From the NCBI RefSeq assembly GCF_005796225.1, contig NZ_VAHO01000021.1, positions 1 to 55,627 on the forward strand: DNA of 55,627 bases, given 5' to 3'. The translations under genes and the position numbers were made by a program. Positions 19,824-28,533 of the stretch are shown here, in pieces. Numbering within the stretch: the first letter of the stretch is position 1; every line of letters starts with the position of its first letter. The notes beneath the pieces were generated by a model that worked only from the letters and a program-made list of their open reading frames with translations, was not told the DNA's origin and searched no databases. The DNA comes from Pseudarthrobacter sp. NamE5 (GTDB lineage Bacteria; Actinomycetota; Actinomycetes; Actinomycetales; Micrococcaceae).

Positions 19824-20378
19824 GTGCGTTTCACTGCGACCAACCGGGCCCAGCGCGGCAAACTGGCACTGACGGCTGCCGCCCTTGGCGTCGGACTGCT
19901 GGCGTCGGGCTGCGGCTACACGAATGCCCAGCAGACAACTGCGCAGTACCAGCAGTCGGACGGAATCAACACCGACATCGGTCCGCTCGAGGTGCGCAAC
20001 CTGCTGATCGTCTCCGCCGGTGAGGACCAGCCCGGCCGCGTCATCGGTGCGGTGTACAACTCGTCCTCCGAGGATGTCACGCTGACCCTCAACGGCGCTG
20101 AAGGGTCGCAGACGGAAGTGCCGGTCAAGGCCGGCTCACAAACCCTGCTGAATGACACCAGCGATGAAGCGATCCTGAGCACCACCGGCGGCATCCCGGG
20201 TTCCCTGGTGGACATCAAGATCACCGAAGACGCGACCAACATGAGCAACACCGTCAAAGTTCCTGTGCTGGACACCACCCTGCCTGAGTACCAGGAGTAC
20301 CTGCCGGCCGGCAGCACGCAGTCGCCGTCTCCCACGCCGTCGCCGACTGCTTCCGAACTGGGCGGCTCGAACCACTAG
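19824..20378 (+). CDS. Predicted lipoprotein of unknown function
   Basis: The 184-residue product starts at a GTG with GAGGAG eight bases upstream. The N-terminus has a basic n-region, a hydrophobic stretch (LALTAAALGVGLLA) and the lipobox LASGC, so it should be exported and lipid-anchored at the cysteine. The mature part is Ser/Thr-rich with a beta-type pattern, and ends in a Pro/Ser/Thr tail of SPTP type. No enzyme motif was recognised. It faces regX3 across a strong shared hairpin terminator. Confidence 0.85.
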   Translation: MRFTATNRAQRGKLALTAAALGVGLLASGCGYTNAQQTTAQYQQSDGINTDIGPLEVRNLLIVSAGEDQPGRVIGAVYNSSSEDVTLTLNGAEGSQTEVPVKAGSQTLLNDTSDEAILSTTGGIPGSLVDIKITEDATNMSNTVKVPVLDTTLPEYQEYLPAGSTQSPSPTPSPTASELGGSNH

Positions 20379-20379
20379 T

Positions 20380-20449
20380 CCGGGCACAAGCAAGGCATAC
20401 AAAAGGGAGGGGCCGGTTGGCTCCTCCCTTTTGTATGCCTTGTGCCCGG
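20380..20449. terminator. Very long bidirectional hairpin terminator
   Basis: The arms 20380-20410 and 20423-20449 pair over 27 bp, with a single 4-nt bulge (an extra CAAG in the left arm) and a 12-nt loop. The inner stem carries runs of A and T (ACAAAAGGG / CCCTTTTGT). It lies between the convergent lipoprotein and regX3 genes. Confidence 0.85.
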
Positions 20450-20470
20450 CTCCCGCCGGCGCCGGCGGGC

Positions 20471-21151
20471 CTACGGCTCGAACTTGTAACCCAGCCCCCG
20501 AACAGTCACCAGGAACCGCGGGGCAGAGGGATCCGGCTCAATCTTGCCGCGGAGCCGCTTCACGTGGACATCGAGCGTCTTGGTGTCGCCTACGTAATCC
20601 GAACCCCAGACCCTGTCAATGAGTTGTCCCCTGGTCAAGACCCTTCCGGAGTTCCGCAGGAGCATTTCGAGAAGCTCGAACTCCTTCAGCGGCAGAAGCA
20701 CCTGCTCGCCTCCCACGCTGACAACGTGCCGCTCGATGTCCATCCGGACCGGTCCCGCCTGGACGGTGGAGGAAACGAGCTCCTCCGGTTCGCCCTGGCG
20801 CCGCAGCACTGCCCGGACCCGGGCCACCAGCTCGCGTGAGGAATAGGGCTTGGTGACGTAGTCGTCTGCACCAAGTTCCAGCCCTACCACCTTGTCAATT
20901 TCAGCGTCCTTGGCCGTCAGCATGATCACGGGGACACTCGACCGCTGGCGGAGTTGGCGGCACACCTCGGTGCCGGACTGCCCCGGAAGCTGCAGGTCCA
21001 GCAGCACCAGGTCCGCCCCGTTCCGGTCGAATTCCGTGATGGCGTCCAGGCCGTTGTCCACGACTTCGACCTCAAAACCTTCCTTGCCCAGCAAGTAGGA
21101 CAAGGGATCGCTGAATGATTCCTCATCCTCAACAATCAGGATCCTGCTCAA
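20471..21151 (-). CDS. regX3: Response regulator RegX3-like (OmpR/PhoB family)
   Basis: The 226 residues comprise a receiver domain (ILIVEDEES; phospho-acceptor Asp in LVLLDLQLPG; VIMLTAKD; Lys in YVTKPYSS) and an OmpR-type winged helix (about 130-226: LLPLKEFELLEMLLRN, LDVHVKRLRGKIE). The start is a rare TTG at 21151, overlapping the senX3 stop by four bases (TTGA). In mycobacteria SenX3-RegX3 controls phosphate starvation genes. Synteny with a divergent phoU supports that role here. Confidence 0.9.
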   Translation of the reverse strand: MSRILIVEDEESFSDPLSYLLGKEGFEVEVVDNGLDAITEFDRNGADLVLLDLQLPGQSGTEVCRQLRQRSSVPVIMLTAKDAEIDKVVGLELGADDYVTKPYSSRELVARVRAVLRRQGEPEELVSSTVQAGPVRMDIERHVVSVGGEQVLLPLKEFELLEMLLRNSGRVLTRGQLIDRVWGSDYVGDTKTLDVHVKRLRGKIEPDPSAPRFLVTVRGLGYKFEP

Positions 21152-22401
21152 GCGTTCGCTCCTCGTTCTGTTGCGCCGGCGGCGCGGGGTACTTGGGTGA
21201 CTGCGGGCTTGTTGGCCCCCTGCCGAAAGATTCCGGCGGCCGGGGCGGCAATGGACTGCTCCTCCTCGCCGTCCTGGCCTTCCATCTCGGGAAGGCGGAG
21301 GGTGAAGGTCGAGCCCTGGCCGGGCTGGGACCAGAGGGTGACCTCGCCGCCGTGGTTTGAGGCAACATGTTTGACGATGCTTAGTCCAAGGCCTGTGCCG
21401 CCGGTGTGGCGGGAACGCGCTGCATCCACCCTGTAGAAACGCTCAAAGACGCGTTCCTGCTCCTCAGGGCTGAGTCCCTCACCCTGGTCCGTCACGGAGA
21501 TGGAAACCAGGCCGTCCCTGCTGCGGACGCCGATTCCCACCCGGGTGTTCTCCGGCGAATACCGGATGGCATTGTCTATCAGGTTCCGCAGCGCCGTCAC
21601 CAGCAGGTCCTGGTCGCCGAAGACCTTCGCCTCAGTGCGGCCGCCCACCACCATCCGGATGTTCTTGCTCTCGGCCGGCAGCTGGGAGCGGTCCACGGCC
21701 TCGGCGATGACTGCGTTGACGTCAACGGGCCCGCCCTGCTGCGCCACACTGGCGCCCTGAAGCCGGGAGAGCTCAATAATGTCCTGTACCAGCGCGGCGA
21801 GGCGGCCGGACTCCTTGTGCATGCGCTTGGCGAAACGGCGGACCGCCAGTTCGTCATCGGCGGAGGACTCGATGGCCTCCGCGAGGAGCGAAATGGCCCC
21901 GACCGGCGTCTTCAGCTCGTGGGAAACGTTAGCCACAAAATCGTTCCGGATCTCTTCCGTCCTGGTGATCTCGGTCCGGTCATCCGCGAGCAGCAGGATG
22001 TATTCCTCACCCAGCATTGCGGCCCGAACCTGCACGATGATGGTTCCCTGGCCCAGCGGGCCGCGCGGCAGCTCCAGCTGCTTCTCCAGGACCACCCCGT
22101 CGCGCCGGACGCCGGCGGTCATGTCCAGCAGCTCTTTGTGAACCACGGTATGGCCGCGAACCAGGCCATAGGCATAGGCGGCAGGGCTTGCGCGGACCAC
22201 ACCGTCCACCGCGTCCACCACCACAAAGGCACGTCCGACGACGGCCAGCACCTCCGCGGCGCCGGCCGGCAGTGCCAGTTCCTCGGCGTCCACGTCCAGC
22301 AGTTGGCGCTGTTTCTCGCTGACCCGGAACGCCAGCACGCCGAACGTGCCGAGCGCCAGGCCGATGAGGCCGGCCACCAGGCCGATGAGCATAGGATCCA
22401 C
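21148..22401 (-). CDS. senX3: Sensor histidine kinase SenX3-like
   Basis: A 417-residue membrane kinase. One N-terminal membrane segment (about 3-25) is followed by a PAS-like region (50-150), the phospho-acceptor helix with FVANVSHELKTPVGA, and the ATPase with NLIDNAIRYS, VTDQGEGLSPEE, FERFYRVDAARS and GGTGLGLSIVKH. It phosphorylates RegX3. The GTG at 22401 has AAGGTGG upstream; a Met three codons further in is an alternative. The charged C-terminal tail beyond the ATPase domain (about 370-417) has no recognised function. Confidence 0.92.
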   Translation of the reverse strand: MDPMLIGLVAGLIGLALGTFGVLAFRVSEKQRQLLDVDAEELALPAGAAEVLAVVGRAFVVVDAVDGVVRASPAAYAYGLVRGHTVVHKELLDMTAGVRRDGVVLEKQLELPRGPLGQGTIIVQVRAAMLGEEYILLLADDRTEITRTEEIRNDFVANVSHELKTPVGAISLLAEAIESSADDELAVRRFAKRMHKESGRLAALVQDIIELSRLQGASVAQQGGPVDVNAVIAEAVDRSQLPAESKNIRMVVGGRTEAKVFGDQDLLVTALRNLIDNAIRYSPENTRVGIGVRSRDGLVSISVTDQGEGLSPEEQERVFERFYRVDAARSRHTGGTGLGLSIVKHVASNHGGEVTLWSQPGQGSTFTLRLPEMEGQDGEEEQSIAAPAAGIFRQGANKPAVTQVPRAAGATERGANA

Positions 22402-22461
22402 AGCACCACCTTATGCTCTTGTGTAAGGCCAATCGGCGCGTCCGGGCCTCCTCGCCGCACG

Positions 22462-22501
22462 GTTCAACTAACGTTCACCTGCAAGGGCCTCACCGTTTAC
22501 C
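22462..22501. promoter_or_regulatory. Candidate PHO box (RegX3/PhoP operator)
   Basis: GTTCA recurs at 22462 and 22473, exactly 11 bases apart, and a related GTTTACC lies 22 bases further at 22495. Eleven-base direct repeats of GTTCACC type are the known PHO box of actinobacteria. The site lies between senX3 and phoU, where either or both could be controlled. Confidence 0.6.
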
Positions 22502-22596
22502 CGGTACTGGCAAAGTGGCCAGTTGGAGTGCCGAACGGCAACGCGATTCCTGCTGCCTGACAGGCGGGGCGGGAGTTACAAGGAAAGGACGCCTAC

Positions 22597-23259
22597 GTGC
22601 GTAAGGTTTTTCAGGAAGAGCTGACCCAGGTCGGTGAACAGCTGGTGGAGATTTCCCGGCTGGTCAGCGAAGCGATGGACAAGGCCACAACGTCCTTCGA
22701 AGTGGCGGACGTAGACCTCGCGCAGGACGTCATCGCTGCGGACGCCCGCATCGACTTCCTGCAGAACAGCCTTGATGAGAGGGCCATTGATATCCTGGCG
22801 CTCCAGGGCCCGGTGGCCAGCGACCTGCGGATGATTGTGGGATCGCTGCGGATGAGCGCTTCCCTTGAGCGGATGGGCGACCTTGCCCGGCACATCGCCC
22901 AGCTCGCCCGCTTGCGGTTCCCGGCCACGGTTATTCCGGAAGCCATGACCGGGACGTTCAAGCGCATGGCGGAGCTGGACAAGGAGATCGCCCACAAACT
23001 GACGGTCCTGCTCGAAACCCGCGACCTTGAACTGGCCAGGGACATCCTGAAGGCCAACACGGCCATCAACGATCTGCACCTCAGCGTTTTCAAGGCGATT
23101 GCGGCACCTGAGTGGTCGGAATCGCCGGCCACCACGGTGGACGTCGCACTGGCAAGCCGCTACTTCGAACGCTTTGCGGACCACGGCGTTTCAGTGGCCC
23201 AGAAGGTCACGTACCTGGTGACCGGCGCCTGGCAGCCCACCGGAACCGAGCACAGCTAG
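22597..23259 (+). CDS. phoU: Phosphate transport/signalling regulator PhoU
   Basis: A protein of 220 residues built of two three-helix PhoU repeats: the first around LVSEAMDKATTSF to SLERMGDLARHIAQLARL, the second around MAELDKEIAHKL to ASRYFERFADHGVSVAQKV. The Glu/Asp-rich helices bind metal clusters in known structures. PhoU signals phosphate sufficiency to the sensor kinase and Pst transporter. It starts with a GTG behind AAGGAAAGG and is divergent from senX3 across a candidate PHO box. No pst genes are in the window. Confidence 0.95.
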   Translation: MRKVFQEELTQVGEQLVEISRLVSEAMDKATTSFEVADVDLAQDVIAADARIDFLQNSLDERAIDILALQGPVASDLRMIVGSLRMSASLERMGDLARHIAQLARLRFPATVIPEAMTGTFKRMAELDKEIAHKLTVLLETRDLELARDILKANTAINDLHLSVFKAIAAPEWSESPATTVDVALASRYFERFADHGVSVAQKVTYLVTGAWQPTGTEHS

Positions 23260-23270
23260 TTCCCTGGAGT

Positions 23271-23313
23271 ACGACGGCGGGCTGGTCACCTGGGGTGACC
23301 AGCCCGCCGTCGT
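23271..23313. terminator. Perfect 20-bp hairpin between phoU and gpmA
   Basis: Arms 23271-23290 and 23294-23313 are perfectly complementary around a 3-base loop (TGG). It lies between convergent genes and probably terminates both. Confidence 0.85.
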
Positions 23314-23330
23314 TGTTTCCGGAGTTCGTC

Positions 23331-24077
23331 CTACTTTTTGCCCTGGTTGGCAACGGCCAGGATGGCTTGTTCGGCAGCTTCCGGATCGAGGTAGGTGCCG
23401 CCGGGCTTGATCGGCTCGAAGTTCCCGTCCAGCTCGTACACCAGCGGAATGCCGGTGGGGATGTTGAGGCCGGCGATGGCTTCGTCACTGATGCCATCCA
23501 GGTGCTTGACCAGTGCGCGCAGCGAGTTGCCGTGGGCCGTCACCAGGACGGTCTTGCCGGCCTTGAGGTCTTCCTTAATGTCCGACTCCCAGTACGGCAG
23601 CAGCCGGACCAGCACATCCTTGAGGCACTCGGTGCGCGGCAGGGCGTCCCCGAGGTCTGCGTAGCGGGGGTCGTGCGCCTGTGAGAACTCGGAGTCGTCA
23701 TCCAGCGGCGGCGGCGGAGTGTCGTAGGAACGGCGCCACTCCATGAACTGCTCTTCACCGTATTCGGCGAGGGTCTGGGCCTTGTCCTTGCCCTGCAGTG
23801 CGCCGTAGTGGCGTTCGTTCAGGCGCCAGTCGCGCTTCACCGGGATCCAGCCACGGTCGGCCTTGTCCAGGGCGATGTTCGCCGTGTTGATGGCCCGCTT
23901 CAGCAGGGAGGTGTAGAGGATGTCCGGGAGAATATCGTTCTCAACCAGGAGCTCTCCGCCCCGCGCTGCTTCCTGGCGGCCCTGGTCGTTGAGGTCAACG
24001 TCCACCCAGCCGGTGAACAGGTTCTTGGCGTTCCATTCGCTGTGGCCATGGCGCAGCAAAATCAGCTTGTAAGTCAT
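23331..24077 (-). CDS. gpmA: 2,3-bisphosphoglycerate-dependent phosphoglycerate mutase
   Basis: The glycolytic enzyme that interconverts 3- and 2-phosphoglycerate, 248 residues. It shows the phosphohistidine motif LLRHGHSEWNAKNLFTGW, the Glu region LNERHYGALQGKDK and the second His in VTAHGNSLRALVKHL. The ATG at 24077 (MTYKLILLRHG) has AGGA eight bases upstream; a second ATG three codons earlier has no such site. It is convergent with phoU and followed by the shared hairpin. Confidence 0.95.
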   Translation of the reverse strand: MTYKLILLRHGHSEWNAKNLFTGWVDVDLNDQGRQEAARGGELLVENDILPDILYTSLLKRAINTANIALDKADRGWIPVKRDWRLNERHYGALQGKDKAQTLAEYGEEQFMEWRRSYDTPPPPLDDDSEFSQAHDPRYADLGDALPRTECLKDVLVRLLPYWESDIKEDLKAGKTVLVTAHGNSLRALVKHLDGISDEAIAGLNIPTGIPLVYELDGNFEPIKPGGTYLDPEAAEQAILAVANQGKK

Positions 24078-24166
24078 GAATTTCATCCTAGCCGAGCGCC
24101 CGAGCCGCCCGCCCAGCGTTACAAGCCGCGTCAGCCGGGGGTGAATCGAAAGGATAAGGTTGGGCG

Positions 24167-25015
24167 GTGGTGCAGAAGGCTGAACGGGTGGCGTCCCCGC
24201 AGATTAGCGGCAGGAGCCTCCCCGGGAAGCAGGGCAGGCCGGTTGGCAACATCACCCGCGGCACCACCAACCCCAACCGGATGCGGCGGGTGGACCGCTG
24301 GCTGGCAGGACCGCAGGCCTGGCGCCTCCGTGATGCTGCGGACCCTTTAGTGGTGGACCTTGGCTACGGCGCCTCGCCCGCCACCGCCGTCGAGCTCTAC
24401 GAACGGCTCTCCGCCGTCCGCCCCGAAGTGAAGGTCTACGGGGTGGAAATTGAGCCGGAACGGGTCCGTGCGGCTCTTCCCCTGCAGCGCGCCGGGCTCA
24501 GCTTCCGCGTGGGCGGGTTCGAACTTCCCGTGCCCGGGCAGCCTGTCCTGGTGCGCGCTTTCAACGTTCTCCGGCAGTACGAGGAAGCGGACGTGGCCGG
24601 GATCTGGCGGCTGGTGCAGGACCGGTTGCCTCCCAACGGCCTGTTCGTCGACGGCACCTGCGACGAGGTTGGGCGGCGGGTCACGTGGGTGGCACTGGAC
24701 GCCGACCGGCCGCTCTCGCTCAGCATCTCGGTGCGGTTCGGCAGTTTCCAATTGCCGTCGGACGTTGCCGAAAGACTGCCCAAGGCGCTGATCCACCGGA
24801 ATGTCCCGGGCGAACGGGTGCACGCACTCATGCAGGCGATGGACCGGGCATGGCTTGAGTGCGCCCCGCTGGCGTCCTTCGGCAACAGGCAGCGTTGGCA
24901 GGGTATGTGCCGCAGCCTCCGGGATGCCGGCTGGCCGGTGCAGGACGGCCCTTCACGTTGGCGGCTTGGCGAGCTCACCGTGGACTGGGACTCTGTGGCC
25001 CCACAGCCGCACTAA
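24167..25015 (+). CDS. Class I SAM-dependent methyltransferase-like protein
   Basis: The 282-residue product is recognisable by VVDLGYGASPATAVELYERL (motif I of the Rossmann fold), followed by VYGVEIEPERVRAA and a carboxylate-poor second half. The basic N-terminal 60 residues contain GNITRGTTNPNRMRRVDRWL. The substrate is unknown. Two adjacent GTG codons are possible starts (24167 and 24170). The stop codon lies one base from that of the convergent DUF2516 gene, an unusually tight packing with no terminator between them. Confidence 0.7.
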   Translation: MVQKAERVASPQISGRSLPGKQGRPVGNITRGTTNPNRMRRVDRWLAGPQAWRLRDAADPLVVDLGYGASPATAVELYERLSAVRPEVKVYGVEIEPERVRAALPLQRAGLSFRVGGFELPVPGQPVLVRAFNVLRQYEEADVAGIWRLVQDRLPPNGLFVDGTCDEVGRRVTWVALDADRPLSLSISVRFGSFQLPSDVAERLPKALIHRNVPGERVHALMQAMDRAWLECAPLASFGNRQRWQGMCRSLRDAGWPVQDGPSRWRLGELTVDWDSVAPQPH

Positions 25016-25016
25016 G

Positions 25017-25370
25017 TCACCAGGGGCCGTAAGGTCCTGTGTTGCGGCTGCCGCCGCGGCCGGCATCCTTGACTGCGGGACGCACGTCGGCCAGGTACAC
25101 GGAAGCGGCCACGACGGCCGCGAGCCCGAACAGGCCGAGCGTACTGAAGAAGCCGCCTCCGCCGCCGAGAAACGAAAAAACACCGACAAGGGCGGCGCCG
25201 CCGGTCAGCGCCAGCCAAAAGCCCTTGGTCCTTTTGCCGGTTGCCTCATACGCATTGGCCCGGTGCCGCGCGCAGTCCACCAGTGCCCAGAGTTCAAGGC
25301 CCAGCGCAACCAGGGCAAGGGTAAAGAACACTGCCTGCTCTACAGGCCGGATTATCATTTCGCTGTCCAC
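25017..25370 (-). CDS. DUF2516 family membrane protein
   Basis: A small protein of 117 residues with a conserved actinobacterial pattern: an N-terminal membrane helix (FFTLALVALGLELWALVDC), a polar stretch (ARHRANAYEATGKRTKGFW), two further hydrophobic segments separated by GGGGGFF, and a short basic C-terminus. The function is not known. The GTG at 25370 is the likely start, nine bases after the upstream PLP-enzyme gene, so the two are probably cotranscribed. Confidence 0.8.
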   Translation of the reverse strand: MDSEMIIRPVEQAVFFTLALVALGLELWALVDCARHRANAYEATGKRTKGFWLALTGGAALVGVFSFLGGGGGFFSTLGLFGLAAVVAASVYLADVRPAVKDAGRGGSRNTGPYGPW

Positions 25371-25379
25371 AAGCCCAGC

Positions 25380-26570
25380 CTATCCGCCCAGCGTGTCCAG
25401 CGCCTGCTCCAAATCGGACCAAAGGTCCTCCACGTTTTCCACGCCGACGCTCAGGCGGACCAAATTCTCGGGGACACTGGCTGGTTCAGCGGCGTGCCGC
25501 CGTCGGCGTTCAATGAGGGACTCAACCCCGCCCAGTGACGTTGCAGGCAGCCACAGGTCAAGGGCGCGGACCAGCCTGTCAGCCGCGTCAGCGCCGCTTA
25601 GCCCCGCCACGGGTGCCACCTGGACGCAGATGATCGAGCCGAAGCCCTTCATCTGGACCTTTGCCCGCTCATGGCCAGGATCCGCAGGCAGGCCCGGGAA
25701 CCGGATGGACTCGATCCTGGGGTGGCTGCCCAGCCGCTCCGCCAGCACCAGGGCAGAGGCCTGGGAGCGCTCTATCCGCAGTGCCAGGGTCCGCAGTCCG
25801 CGCAGCGCAAGCCATGCTTCGAACGGCCCGGCTATCCCGCCGTGGATGGTCCGGTTGTGCAGCAGGGCCGAGCGGATATCCGCGTTGGACGTCACCAGGG
25901 CGCCCAGGACGACGTCGGAATGGCCGGCCAGGTACTTCGTCACCGAGTGCAGGACGACGTCGGACCCCAGGGCCAGGGGCTGCTGCACCAGTGGTGTGGA
26001 GAAGGTGTTGTCGGTGACGACGATGGCACCGACGGCATGCGCCGCTATGGTCAAGGCCTGGACGTCGGCAATGCCGAGCATCGGATTGGTGGGGCTTTCA
26101 AGCCACAGCATGGAGGCAGCCCGGGCGTCAGGGCCACTCGGCGCCAACGCGGCCTTGACGGCATCCGTGTCGGCGATGTCCACGGTGCGCAGTTCGACGA
26201 ATCCCTTCTGCGCCAGTTCGGAGGCCATCACCAGCGTGCCCGAATAGCTGTGCGTTGGCATCACCAGCACTCCCCCGGCGGGGATCAGGGACAGGGCGGA
26301 GCTCACTGCTGCGAGGCCGGAGGCGTAGAGGAGGCCGGGAAGTTCGGCGCCTTCCAGCTGTCCGAGTGCCTCTTCGAAGGGATCCCAGGTGGGATTGGAG
26401 TACCGTCCGTAGCCACGGTCGCCAGTATTGAGGGAGCCCGTCCCGAAGTAAGTGGAGGAGAGAACGACGGGCGGATTGACCGGCTGGTCCCTCTCCCGCG
26501 GGGGACGCCCCGCCGCAACCACCACCGTTTCTGCTGACAGGGCTGCCGCCTGCTGTTCCGAAAGACTCAT
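25380..26570 (-). CDS. Cys/Met metabolism PLP-dependent enzyme (cystathionine gamma-synthase/lyase family)
   Basis: A fold-type I PLP enzyme of 396 residues. Family signatures are NPPVVLSSTYFGTG, RYSNPTWDPFEEALGQLEGAE, YASGLAAVSSAL, LWLESPTNPMLGIAD, VTDNTFSTP and the PLP-lysine site HSVTKYLAGHSD. Enzymes of this family make or cleave cystathionine or related thioethers. The particular reaction cannot be decided from sequence, so no symbol is given. It stands first in a two-gene leftward unit with the DUF2516 gene and is divergent from tmk. Confidence 0.85.
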   Translation of the reverse strand: MSLSEQQAAALSAETVVVAAGRPPRERDQPVNPPVVLSSTYFGTGSLNTGDRGYGRYSNPTWDPFEEALGQLEGAELPGLLYASGLAAVSSALSLIPAGGVLVMPTHSYSGTLVMASELAQKGFVELRTVDIADTDAVKAALAPSGPDARAASMLWLESPTNPMLGIADVQALTIAAHAVGAIVVTDNTFSTPLVQQPLALGSDVVLHSVTKYLAGHSDVVLGALVTSNADIRSALLHNRTIHGGIAGPFEAWLALRGLRTLALRIERSQASALVLAERLGSHPRIESIRFPGLPADPGHERAKVQMKGFGSIICVQVAPVAGLSGADAADRLVRALDLWLPATSLGGVESLIERRRRHAAEPASVPENLVRLSVGVENVEDLWSDLEQALDTLGG

Positions 26571-26681
26571 GCAGGAAAGCCTACTGTTCGCCCGGATGAC
26601 CCTCGAAAACCGTTACCCATGCTGTCCACATCGGGCTGTCCCCGCTCTGCGATTGGCGGTGGAGGTCGGTAGGCTTATGCA

Positions 26682-27377
26682 GTGAGCAAACAAAGGGCCG
26701 GTCTTTTCATCGCATTTGAGGGCGGCGACGGTGCCGGCAAGTCCACGCAGGCTGCGCGGCTCGCCGAGGCCCTTGAAGCACGGGGCCTGACTGTCCTGCG
26801 GACGCGCGAGCCGGGCGGAACGCCCATCGGCGAAAAACTGCGCTCCCTGGTCCTCGACCACGGCCACGGCCTCATCGACGCCCACACTGAAGCGCTAATT
26901 TTTGCCGCCTCCCGTGCCGCACATGCAACCCAGGTGATCCGCCCCGCGCTCGACCGCGGCGAGATTGTCCTGACAGACCGGTACATTGATTCATCAGTTG
27001 CCTACCAGGGCGCCGGCAGGGCCCTCGGTGAGGATGCCGTACGGTCCCTCAACGAGTGGGCTACCTCCAGCCTGCACCCCCACCTGACGGTCCTGCTGGA
27101 CGTGGATCCTGCCATGGGCCGACGCCGCCGGACAGCCGGTGACGCCGCGGAGGACCGGTTGGAGGCTGAAGCTGACGAGTTCCACACCCGGATCCGGGAC
27201 GCGTTCCTTGAACTGGCACGCAGGCGTCCCGAGTCGTACCTGGTGCTGCCCGCACATCTTTCCGTCAGCGAACTGTCCGCCCTGATTCTTGAGCGGGTCG
27301 ATAGCCTGCTGGCTTCGCAGCAGGGCGCGGCGGACGCCTCCCTGGGCCAGGTCCCGGCCATCGGCGGCGGCTTATGA
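26682..27377 (+). CDS. tmk: Thymidylate kinase
   Basis: Phosphorylates dTMP to dTDP; 231 residues. The P-loop is FEGGDGAGKSTQAARLAEA, followed by the DRX-type pattern TREPGGTPIGE and TDRYIDSSVAYQGAGR. The LID region includes GRRRRTAGDAAEDRLE. A GTG at 26682 is the start. The end overlaps the holB ATG by four bases (ATGA), giving the tmk-holB pair seen in many bacteria. Confidence 0.95.
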   Translation: MSKQRAGLFIAFEGGDGAGKSTQAARLAEALEARGLTVLRTREPGGTPIGEKLRSLVLDHGHGLIDAHTEALIFAASRAAHATQVIRPALDRGEIVLTDRYIDSSVAYQGAGRALGEDAVRSLNEWATSSLHPHLTVLLDVDPAMGRRRRTAGDAAEDRLEAEADEFHTRIRDAFLELARRRPESYLVLPAHLSVSELSALILERVDSLLASQQGAADASLGQVPAIGGGL

Positions 27378-28516
27378 CGGTGTGGGATGACCTGCAGGGG
27401 CAACCCGCCGTCGTCGAACAGCTGCGGCAGGCCTCGAGCGGGGAAGGGCTGACCCATGCGTGGCTTTTCACCGGTCCGCCCGGTTCCGGGCGTTCCAACG
27501 CGGCCAAGGCGTTTGCTGCGGCATTGAACTGCGGCCAGGACGAGGTCAGCCTCCGTGGCTGCGGGCACTGCGACGCGTGCAGGACCATCCTGGGTGAGAC
27601 GCATTCGGACGTGACATTCGTCCGGACCGAGAAGGTCACCATCACCATCGACGAAGCCCGGGAGCTCGTTGCCACCGCCGGAAACCGGCCCTCGGCCGCC
27701 AGGTGGCGCATCATCGTGGTGGAGGACGCTGACCGAATGGCCGAGCGCACTACCAACGTGCTCCTCAAAGCCATCGAAGAGCCGACACCCCGGACGGTGT
27801 GGATGCTGTGCGCGCCATCCCCGGCCGACGTCTTGGTAACTATCCGCTCGCGCTGCCGCAGCGTCGCGTTGCGGCTGCCGCCTGCCGCCGATGTTGCCGC
27901 CCTGCTGGTAAAGCGCGACGGCGTGGAGCCGGCCCTTGCAGAGCGCGCAGCCCGCGCAGCGCAAAGCCATGTGGGAATTGCCCGGCGGCTTGCCCGTGAT
28001 CCGGCAGCCAGGGAACGCCGGCTGGAGACGGTACGGTTCCCGCTCGGCCTGCGGGGCGTCACGGCGGCTGTGATGATGGCTGACAAGCTCGTGAAGATCG
28101 CCACCGCCGAGGCCAACAGTTCAAACGAGGAACGTGACGCTGCGGAAAAGGCCGCACTGCTGGCCACCCTCGGCGCGCCGGAGTCCGGGACACTTCCCCC
28201 GTCCATGCGCAGCCAGGTCAAGCAGCTTGAGGAAGACCAGAAGCGCCGGGCAAAGCGGTCCGTCACCGATTCCCTGGACCGGACACTGACGGACCTTCTG
28301 TCCTTCTACCGGGATGTGCTGATCATCCAGCTCGGGAATGCTGTGGACCTCGTGAACGTTGAGTTGAGGAGCGAATTGGAGGAATTCGCCGGCCGCTCAA
28401 CTCCCGAGTCCACTCTTGCCCGGATGGATGCCATCAACAAAGCCCGTGAACGCATCACCACCACCAACGTTGCACCGCTGTTGACCATTGAGTCCATGGC
28501 AGCCAGCCTGATCTAG
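27374..28516 (+). CDS. holB: DNA polymerase III delta-prime subunit
   Basis: The clamp-loader subunit, 380 residues, with an AAA+ fold: modified P-loop FTGPPGSGRSNAAKAFAAAL, a zinc module with cysteines in CGHCDACRTILGETHSD, VVEDADRMAERTTNVLLKAIEEP, and the arginine-bearing SRC segment (TIRSRCRSVALRLP). The C-terminal helical collar covers about 240-380. It is translationally coupled to tmk by an ATGA overlap. Confidence 0.95.
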   Translation: MTVWDDLQGQPAVVEQLRQASSGEGLTHAWLFTGPPGSGRSNAAKAFAAALNCGQDEVSLRGCGHCDACRTILGETHSDVTFVRTEKVTITIDEARELVATAGNRPSAARWRIIVVEDADRMAERTTNVLLKAIEEPTPRTVWMLCAPSPADVLVTIRSRCRSVALRLPPAADVAALLVKRDGVEPALAERAARAAQSHVGIARRLARDPAARERRLETVRFPLGLRGVTAAVMMADKLVKIATAEANSSNEERDAAEKAALLATLGAPESGTLPPSMRSQVKQLEEDQKRRAKRSVTDSLDRTLTDLLSFYRDVLIIQLGNAVDLVNVELRSELEEFAGRSTPESTLARMDAINKARERITTTNVAPLLTIESMAASLI

Positions 28517-28533
28517 CCCTTCAAGGAGACCCG

